This document shows, one piece after another, positions 7,077 to 11,543 of a stretch of DNA of 11,543 bases (its first letter is position 1; each line of letters opens with the position of its first letter). The position numbers were made by a program, and so were the translations under genes. The notes beneath the pieces are model-generated. The model was given only the letters and a program-made list of their open reading frames with translations. It searched no databases and had not been told where the DNA came from. This stretch comes from Anaerolineae bacterium (GTDB lineage Bacteria; Chloroflexota; Anaerolineae; B4-G1; SLSP01), in NCBI GenBank assembly GCA_016928755.1, contig JAFGKB010000011.1, positions 1-11,543 of the forward strand, read 5' to 3'.

Positions 7077-7095
7077 CGCCTTATGAGTTAAAACT

Positions 7096-8379
7096 TCAAT
7101 AACTAATACGCTTATAACCTGCTTTAGGTTGTCCCCAGGGAATCGTTGCATCTAACCCGATCTTGGATGTACGGGCTTTTTCGCCGGGAACTTGTCTTGC
7201 GGATGGGTCAAGGCTAGAGCTAGGTTGGTTGTAGAAGATATAGAGATCGGTTTCTGCCTGGGTGCGTGTGGCAATGGCCCATTCCACATCTGCCATATTG
7301 TAGATATTAATATCGTTATCCACAACCACCACATGCTTTAACGAAGTGTGCCCCCGGAATGCGGCTTCGATAGCTTTTGGGCCATCATCAGGGCCTTGTT
7401 TCTCTATTTGTACCACGGCATGAAGCCAGGAACAGCCGCCGGGGGTGATGCGGACACCGGTGCACTTCACAACTTTGTTAACTTCGGCGTAGATAGTTGG
7501 CTCACGTGGCATCCCCATCAGATTCTTATGCTCCAATCCCGCAGGTAACAGGGCGTGGAAGATCGGATTGTGGCGATGCGTGACTTTCTTGACTACGAAG
7601 GTCGGTTGTTGGCGTATGCCATCCATTGTCCCCGTCAGATCAGGGAAGGGGCCTTCTGTGTTTTGTTCGTGGGTTAAGATGCCTTCCAGGACTAACTCAG
7701 CCTCTGCGGGAACTTCCAAGGGGACCGAAAGACACTGTGTGATAGGCGTTGTCGCCATTGCCTGGGCGATAGTCATCTCATCAACCCCTTTGGGCGGGGA
7801 CATAGCCGCTGCCAAGAGCACTTGGGGGGGGACGCCGAGACAGATGGCGATAGGTAATCCTTCTGGTGACTTACTTAAGGCGGTCGCCGTACCTCGTTTC
7901 TCCACAATGCGTCCTACCAGGTGCTGTGAGTCCAGCCGCATCCAGCGATGGAATGAAATATTACGCCCATAGTCCGGGTCGTGGATAACGGTCACCCCGG
8001 CGGTAATATAGGGGCCGCCATCTTCTGGATGGTAACGGGGGATAGGAATACGGGTTAAATCGGGGTTTTCCAAAACAACCTCCTGGCAAGCTGCATTTTC
8101 AACAATTTCCACCGGCTGAGGATTACTTGCCGCCTCGGCCATTTTATAGACCAGTTCTTCCGTCTCACAACCCAGTGCGCGGGCCAATAAATCCCGACGT
8201 GCCGTAATCCCGGCTGCCATCCGCCAGCCGGGGAAATCTTGCAGATTATCGAATAACAGTGCGTTCCCGTCATATTTATAGATAAGCCGAGCCACATCAA
8301 ATGTTGGCGATACGGCTTCCTGGATGTTGCGTAAGTCGCCAGTTTGCTCTAGGTTTGCTAAGAACGCTCGTAGATTCAT
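7096..8379 (-). CDS. UbiD-family prenylated-FMN decarboxylase
   Basis: A 427-residue UbiD-type (de)carboxylase, a family that uses prenylated FMN to remove or add a carboxyl group on unsaturated or aromatic acids. Typical segments are LRAFLANLEQTGDLRNI at the N terminus, NPDLTRIPIPRYHPEDGGPYITAGV (105-129), NISFHRWMRLD (140-150, holding the expected cofactor/catalytic Arg), NTEGPFPDLTG (240-250) and VVVDNDINIYNMADVEWAIATR (351-372), with SKIGLDAT near the end. Within the Glu-Arg-Glu catalytic network, E242 is kept, but the Glu after GPF-x is Asp (D247). The size is that of the shorter forms seen in archaea and many anaerobes, not that of E. coli UbiD (~500). The ATG at 8379 follows a GGGGGGAG site. 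No ubiX (prFMN maker) or ubiquinone genes are nearby, so the substrate is open. Confidence 0.9.
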   Translation of the reverse strand: MNLRAFLANLEQTGDLRNIQEAVSPTFDVARLIYKYDGNALLFDNLQDFPGWRMAAGITARRDLLARALGCETEELVYKMAEAASNPQPVEIVENAACQEVVLENPDLTRIPIPRYHPEDGGPYITAGVTVIHDPDYGRNISFHRWMRLDSQHLVGRIVEKRGTATALSKSPEGLPIAICLGVPPQVLLAAAMSPPKGVDEMTIAQAMATTPITQCLSVPLEVPAEAELVLEGILTHEQNTEGPFPDLTGTMDGIRQQPTFVVKKVTHRHNPIFHALLPAGLEHKNLMGMPREPTIYAEVNKVVKCTGVRITPGGCSWLHAVVQIEKQGPDDGPKAIEAAFRGHTSLKHVVVVDNDINIYNMADVEWAIATRTQAETDLYIFYNQPSSSLDPSARQVPGEKARTSKIGLDATIPWGQPKAGYKRISY

Positions 8380-8452
8380 CTATACTCCCCCCTTGCGGAA
8401 ACTTATCCATGACTCTTGAAACGTGACGTGTGCGATGTACTCTGTATCTTTA

Positions 8453-8461
8453 AGTATAGCA
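8453..8461 (-). promoter_or_regulatory. Candidate extended -10 promoter for ubiD
   Basis: On the minus strand TGCTATACT (plus 8453-8461) is an extended -10 (TG-n-TATACT) lying between thiI and ubiD, with no good -35. It would start RNA near 8446 with a leader of about 65 bases. The ubiD gene may also be read from the thiI promoter, since no clear terminator was seen in this 98-base gap. Confidence 0.35.
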
Positions 8462-8477
8462 TAGATTGTAGTTTTCC

Positions 8478-9647
8478 TTAGTCAGAATCCCATGAGACCG
8501 ATATTTTTTCTGTGTTTTCTATAGTCTCCTCAATAACAGCTTCCATATCGATTTTGGCTTCCAATTCTTGGACCTCTGCCAACCGTGCCCAGGTTGCCGG
8601 GTTGTCGGCATGGAGAGAGCAGGGGTCCTTATACGGCTGGATCGAGAGTGTATAAGTACCTATTTCCTGGGCTAGGTCGATAATCTCACTTTTGTTAAAA
8701 GCGATCAAGGGGCGTAAAATGGGCATATCCACAGCTTGACTGGTCACCGCTATATTCTGTAATGTCTGGGATGCAACTTGCCCCAGATTGTCACCGGTGA
8801 TCAATGCCAGTGCTCTGTTTTTCTTGGCTATTCTGACGGCGACAGACATAATAAAACGGCGGAAGGCAACGACTTCTACCGGGGAATCAATTTCTAACAA
8901 CGCCATTTGGAAAGGATACGCCGGGGCCATATAGATATTGGTTGGTATGCGGTGCGGGGCCATCACAGTACGGGCCATTTCGATAACTTTGGATTGGTGA
9001 ACCTGTTTTGAGTTCGGTAAGATATGGAAGTGCAAGAAGTCGGTGGTGCACCCGCGCTTGAGCAATAAGTGGGCGGCCACCGGGGAATCAATACCCCCAG
9101 ATAGTAAGGTTAGTACGTGACCACTTGAGCCGATGGGCAAGCCCTCGGCACATGGGATACGCCGGGCGAAGAGGTACGCGCTCTCCCGGTAAATCTGGAT
9201 AGTGATGGTAACATCGGGGTTTTTCATCTTCACCGGTGCCCCCAAATCTTGCACAACCAGTGCCCCGATATCTCGTGCTATCTCCATTGACTTACCGGGG
9301 AACTCTTTATAGGAACGGCGCACGTCTAACCTAAAAGTGGTCTCTTTCGTGATTATCTCCTGGGCCAGGGCGCGGGCGGCCTCACCAATAGCCCCTATCT
9401 CTGTGGGGACACGTAGTGCCGGGGCAATATAGGCGATGCCGAAGACCTGCGCGAGCCGGGCCTCTATAATTTCCGTAGGTACATCTTCCGGTATCTCAAC
9501 CACGATGTAACTATGGAAGCGTTTAACAGTGGTGCCCGGCCACGGGGTAAGTGCCGTGCGCATATTTTCTATCAGTTGCCACTCAAATTTACGGCGATTA
9601 CGACCTTTAAGGGCAAGTTCACTATAATGTACGATATAAGTTTTCAT
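8478..9647 (-). CDS. thiI: tRNA 4-thiouridine synthase ThiI (no rhodanese domain)
   Basis: A 389-residue ThiI, which adenylates and thiolates U8 of tRNA and in many bacteria also supplies sulfur for the thiamine thiazole. An N-terminal ferredoxin-like region (YSELALKGRNRRKFE, 8-22) and a THUMP domain (about 60-165) lead into a PP-loop ATPase with SGGIDSP (183-189) and GDNLGQVASQT (285-295). C343 in YKDPCS corresponds to the conserved Cys near the end of the PP-loop domain. The protein ends soon after, as in Bacillus-type ThiI, without the rhodanese domain of enterobacterial enzymes, so sulfur should come from a separate cysteine desulfurase; none is in the window. The ATG at 9647 has a TTGGAG site (9654-9659). 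It is the first gene of the minus-strand run and is divergent from the dehydrogenase gene. Confidence 0.93.
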   Translation of the reverse strand: MKTYIVHYSELALKGRNRRKFEWQLIENMRTALTPWPGTTVKRFHSYIVVEIPEDVPTEIIEARLAQVFGIAYIAPALRVPTEIGAIGEAARALAQEIITKETTFRLDVRRSYKEFPGKSMEIARDIGALVVQDLGAPVKMKNPDVTITIQIYRESAYLFARRIPCAEGLPIGSSGHVLTLLSGGIDSPVAAHLLLKRGCTTDFLHFHILPNSKQVHQSKVIEMARTVMAPHRIPTNIYMAPAYPFQMALLEIDSPVEVVAFRRFIMSVAVRIAKKNRALALITGDNLGQVASQTLQNIAVTSQAVDMPILRPLIAFNKSEIIDLAQEIGTYTLSIQPYKDPCSLHADNPATWARLAEVQELEAKIDMEAVIEETIENTEKISVSWDSD

Positions 9648-9666
9648 TTTTTAACTCCAACTCCTT

Positions 9667-9694
9667 ATCATAACATAGAGTAACAATAGGCCAA
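9667..9694 (-). promoter_or_regulatory. Promoter for thiI
   Basis: Minus-strand -35 TTGGCC (plus 9689-9694), 16-base spacer, -10 TATGAT (9667-9672) with extended TG (TGT at 9673-9675). It points away from the dehydrogenase promoter. RNA should start near 9660, giving a very short leader that keeps the TTGGAG ribosome site. Confidence 0.5.
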
Positions 9695-9706
9695 ACGTAT
9701 CAGTAG

Positions 9707-9725
9707 GACAAATTGGCAATTTGTC
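9707..9725. promoter_or_regulatory. Perfect 19-bp palindrome, probable operator (copy 1)
   Basis: GACAAATTGGCAATTTGTC: two 9-base arms around a single G. It lies in the middle of the thiI/dehydrogenase divergent promoter region, upstream of both -35 boxes. The size and symmetry fit the site of a dimeric repressor or activator. The regulator gene is not in the window. Confidence 0.6.
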
Positions 9726-9735
9726 TCTTCCCATA

Positions 9736-9754
9736 GGCAAGTTAGCAATTTGTC
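9736..9754. promoter_or_regulatory. Second, degenerate copy of the 19-bp operator (copy 2)
   Basis: GGCAAGTTAGCAATTTGTC matches copy 1 at 16 of 19 positions, with the right half identical and the left half weakened. Its centre (9745) is 29 bases from that of copy 1 (9716), close to three helical turns, and it lies 9 bases upstream of the dehydrogenase -35 box. Confidence 0.5.
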
Positions 9755-9763
9755 CCCTTGCGT

Positions 9764-9791
9764 TTGGCTTTTTGATAAATATTGGTATGCT
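9764..9791 (+). promoter_or_regulatory. Promoter for the dehydrogenase gene
   Basis: -35 TTGGCT (9764-9769), 16-base spacer, -10 TATGCT (9786-9791) with extended TG (TGG at 9783-9785). It has the same design as the thiI promoter: TTGGC-type -35, 16-base spacer, extended -10. A start near 9798 leaves a leader of about 20 bases holding AGGGAGGTG (9805-9813). A second possible -35, TTGATA (9772-9777), has no well-placed -10. Confidence 0.45.
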
Positions 9792-9816
9792 TTATCGTAA
9801 TAATAGGGAGGTGCAT

Positions 9817-10770
9817 ATGAAAATTATAATTCCCGATTTCGTTTTACCGGCATTAAAAAGCGAGACCTGCGAGTTGGTCAAAAGCTGTGATTTTGTCACG
9901 GTCGATCAACAAGGCACATTCTCCAAGGATATCCAGGGCACCGAAGTTGTCATGCTACCCTGGAAATTGCCGGAATCAGCGATGCAGCTATTACTGACAC
10001 TCGATAGTGTGCGTTGGATTCATTCTGTCAGTGCGGGTATAGACCACGCGATGAGTGATGACCTGCGCACCCATCGGGCCGTGTTGACCAATGCGCGTAG
10101 GGTCTTCGATATCCCTATTGCTGAGACTGTCCTGGCTTACATCTTGATGGTAGTTAAGCGTATGCCGGAGTTCTTCGCATACCAGCAAAAACATCACTGG
10201 CACCGGCTGGACTTGAAAGAAGCGGGCGACCAGACCGTGGGGCTGGTGGGATTAGGGAGCATTGGGACAGAAATCGCGCGGCGTTGCCAAGCCCTGGGGA
10301 TGCGGGTGATTGCCACGCGCCGCCGTCCTGAACGTGGGGCGGATTTTGTGGCCCGACTTTATGCCCCAGAAGAGATGGATACGCTTCTGGCCTTATCTGA
10401 TTTCGTCGTTGTGGCCGTCCCCCTAACCCCTGAAACCCGGTGCATGTTGAGCGCGCCGCAATTCCAGGTTATGAAACCTACCGCCTGGCTGGTCAATATT
10501 GCCCGTGGGCCGGTAGTAGATGAAAACGCTTTAATTCAGGCACTTCAACAAGGTGAGATTGGCGGTGCGGCCCTGGATGTCTTTGAACAAGAACCTCTCC
10601 CGCCAGAATCACCGTTATGGGATATGCCCAATGTGATTATCACCCCTCATAATACCTGGAGTACACCCCATCTGTTATCACGCGAGGCGGAGCTTTTCCT
10701 GGAGAACCTAAAGCGTTATTTACGCGCTGACCCGTTGCTTAACGTGGTGGATAAGTCATTGGAGTATTAA
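9817..10770 (+). CDS. D-isomer-specific 2-hydroxyacid dehydrogenase
   Basis: A 317-residue member of the D-2-hydroxyacid dehydrogenase family, which interconverts 2-oxoacids and D-2-hydroxyacids with a nicotinamide cofactor. The substrate domain (1-95 and the C-terminal end) carries SVSAGIDH (70-77). The cofactor domain has GLGSIG (145-150). The catalytic set is R230 (NIARGP), E259 (FEQEPLP) and H278 (PHNTW); the R-to-E spacing of 29 and R-to-H of 48 fit the family. After the second strand the sequence is TRRRPER (167-173), with no acidic residue there, which suggests NADP(H) rather than NAD(H). The substrate (glyoxylate, hydroxypyruvate or other) cannot be read. The ATG at 9817 is set by AGGGAGGTG; an upstream ATG-like start at 9721 (TTG) would run through the promoter region and was rejected. 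It is a single-gene unit with a terminator after it. Confidence 0.92.
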   Translation: MKIIIPDFVLPALKSETCELVKSCDFVTVDQQGTFSKDIQGTEVVMLPWKLPESAMQLLLTLDSVRWIHSVSAGIDHAMSDDLRTHRAVLTNARRVFDIPIAETVLAYILMVVKRMPEFFAYQQKHHWHRLDLKEAGDQTVGLVGLGSIGTEIARRCQALGMRVIATRRRPERGADFVARLYAPEEMDTLLALSDFVVVAVPLTPETRCMLSAPQFQVMKPTAWLVNIARGPVVDENALIQALQQGEIGGAALDVFEQEPLPPESPLWDMPNVIITPHNTWSTPHLLSREAELFLENLKRYLRADPLLNVVDKSLEY

Positions 10771-10772
10771 AA

Positions 10773-10808
10773 ATAACGGGCGGACTATGTTATTAGCCCG
10801 CCCGTTAT
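10773..10808. terminator. Bidirectional Rho-independent terminator
   Basis: A perfect 11-bp GC-rich stem, ATAACGGGCGG (10773-10783) with CCGCCCGTTAT (10798-10808), and a 14-base loop. It lies between two converging genes. The left flank is A-rich, so the minus-strand transcript ends in TTTTTA: a good terminator for the surface protein gene. The plus-strand side lacks a clear T-run and is weaker. Confidence 0.75.
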
Positions 10809-10828
10809 GCTTGTCGGAGAGTGAGAAA

Positions 10829-11425
10829 TTAACCCCGTTGCCGGTTGAAAAGCCCTAAAACTACAGAGACCAACAGACCTGCGATTAAGATGCCCAGGGT
10901 GCCTATAATCAAGATGTTATTTTGTGTACCTAAACCTGTCGTGGGCAGGAGTGCCCCGGTGGTCTGTCCGGTTGCACCGCTACCATATACACCTAGGTTA
11001 ACTTCTGTATAGCCGTAAGCAGGAACATAGACATATTGTTCAATGGGTACTGTGGCAACATAACCTGCCGGGACATGGAGCGTAACTTTCCAGGTGCCTT
11101 CGGCCAAGGGGACTGGCCCGTAATAGCCGGTCGCATAGGTGTTCCCCGCGCTATCCACAGTCCGGTCTTCGGAGTAATAGGTATGGCTAAAGTCTCCCAT
11201 TGAGATCGTAAAATAGACTTTCCCCACACCTGGTTCGCCGGCGTCCATTACCCCGTTACGGTTGCTATCCAGGAATGCAGCCCCACGGATGGTGCTGTTA
11301 CCCCCCAGCGGAGATTGGAATACCGGAAGCTCCAAATCACTGGCACTGACACCGGTGGTGAAGAAGAGTAACAGTAATGCCGCAAGAACAACGGGGACCA
11401 CTTTAAGTTCTTTTGAAATAGACAT
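10829..11425 (-). CDS. SdrD-B-like surface protein with LPXTG sorting signal
   Basis: A 198-residue secreted protein. Residues 1-29 are a signal peptide (hydrophobic 9-25, ending VSAS). One SdrD-B/Cna-B-type beta-sandwich module covers about 44-146: it begins IRGAAFLDSNRNGVMDAGEPGV, whose D53, N55, N57, D61 and E64 form a Ca2+-loop-like pattern, and includes GTWKVTLHVPAGY (110-122). A short Gly/Ser/Thr linker (148-158) leads to LPTTG (160-164), a hydrophobic segment (170-192) and a basic tail NRQRG. This is the standard order of a sortase substrate anchored to the cell wall. With only one small module it is short for the class, perhaps a stalk-less adhesin or structural envelope protein. No sortase gene lies in the window. 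GGGAGG (11432-11437) sets the start. The gene is a single unit with its own promoter and terminator. Confidence 0.82.
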   Translation of the reverse strand: MSISKELKVVPVVLAALLLLFFTTGVSASDLELPVFQSPLGGNSTIRGAAFLDSNRNGVMDAGEPGVGKVYFTISMGDFSHTYYSEDRTVDSAGNTYATGYYGPVPLAEGTWKVTLHVPAGYVATVPIEQYVYVPAYGYTEVNLGVYGSGATGQTTGALLPTTGLGTQNNILIIGTLGILIAGLLVSVVLGLFNRQRG

Positions 11426-11509
11426 CTTAGCCTCCCTTTTGCTAATACGTTTTTAATAGGTTTTGAAATGGTAAATAAAAGGTGTCTTGGTTAGAATATT
11501 TACATCTTC

Positions 11510-11538
11510 ATTATAGGGTAGCTAAAGTTTAAAGTCAA
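11510..11538 (-). promoter_or_regulatory. Near-consensus sigma-70 promoter for the surface protein gene
   Basis: On the minus strand TTGACT (plus 11533-11538), a 17-base spacer and a perfect TATAAT (11510-11515). RNA should start near 11503, leaving an A/T-rich leader of about 78 bases before the ATG at 11425. The strength suggests high, housekeeping-type expression. Confidence 0.8.
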
Positions 11539-11543
11539 GAAAA

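Noticed and set aside
7568..7972. Plus-strand open frame of 134 codons opposite ubiD
   Set aside because: Antisense shadow of a conserved enzyme gene; no ribosome site or recognisable protein features.
9648..9716. TPP riboswitch before thiI
   Set aside because: No CTGAGA-type THI-box core and too little room between promoter and start codon.
9721..9816. N-terminal extension of the dehydrogenase from TTG 9721
   Set aside because: It covers the palindromes and the promoter; the AGGGAGGTG site and the usual family N-terminus (MKIIIPD) both start at 9817.

Overview
The window looks like about 11.5 kb of bacterial chromosome with a mid-range GC content, probably from a member of the Chloroflexota. 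That placement is an inference. It rests on the gene mix: an orphan single-domain response regulator, an adenosine-specific kinase of the DUF355 type, an alpha/alpha-toroid protein of unknown role, an AmaP-like Asp23 membrane protein, a stand-alone scpB, a UbiD-family decarboxylase, a ThiI without rhodanese domain, and an SdrD-B-like surface protein with an LPXTG signal. The last item and the strong AGGAGG-type ribosome sites suggest a one-membrane (monoderm) cell. No mobile element, CRISPR array, tRNA or rRNA was seen.

Layout. Plus strand, 1-3066: the 3' end of tyrS, then a promoter and a receiver-only response regulator. A 278-base gap with three stem-loops follows. Next is a compact three-gene unit: adenosine-specific kinase, toroid protein, NUDIX hydrolase, with an 18-base gap and then a 26-base overlap. 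A hairpin at 3067-3098 separates this from the converging minus-strand block. Minus strand, 9647 down to 3142: thiI, ubiD-like, amaP-like, scpB, and a large membrane protein joining an extracytoplasmic domain to a MOP-type flippase. The last three genes overlap end to end (8 and 4 bases) and must be translationally coupled. Plus strand, 9817-10770: a D-2-hydroxyacid dehydrogenase divergent from thiI. Minus strand, 11425-10829: a sortase-type surface protein with a near-consensus promoter at the right edge.

How the genes may work together. Several products are ordinary housekeeping (TyrRS, ThiI, ScpB). The most interesting group is the coupled trio amaP-scpB-flippase. It joins a membrane-anchored Asp23-type envelope protein, a chromosome-condensation factor whose usual partner scpA is not beside it, and a probable envelope-lipid or polysaccharide exporter with a fused outside domain. 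A second point of interest is the thiI/dehydrogenase divergent region, where a perfect 19-bp palindrome and a 16/19 second copy sit between two back-to-back promoters.

Limits: family calls come from reading motifs by eye. No database search or structure prediction was run, so substrates of the UbiD, dehydrogenase, NUDIX and flippase proteins are left open.
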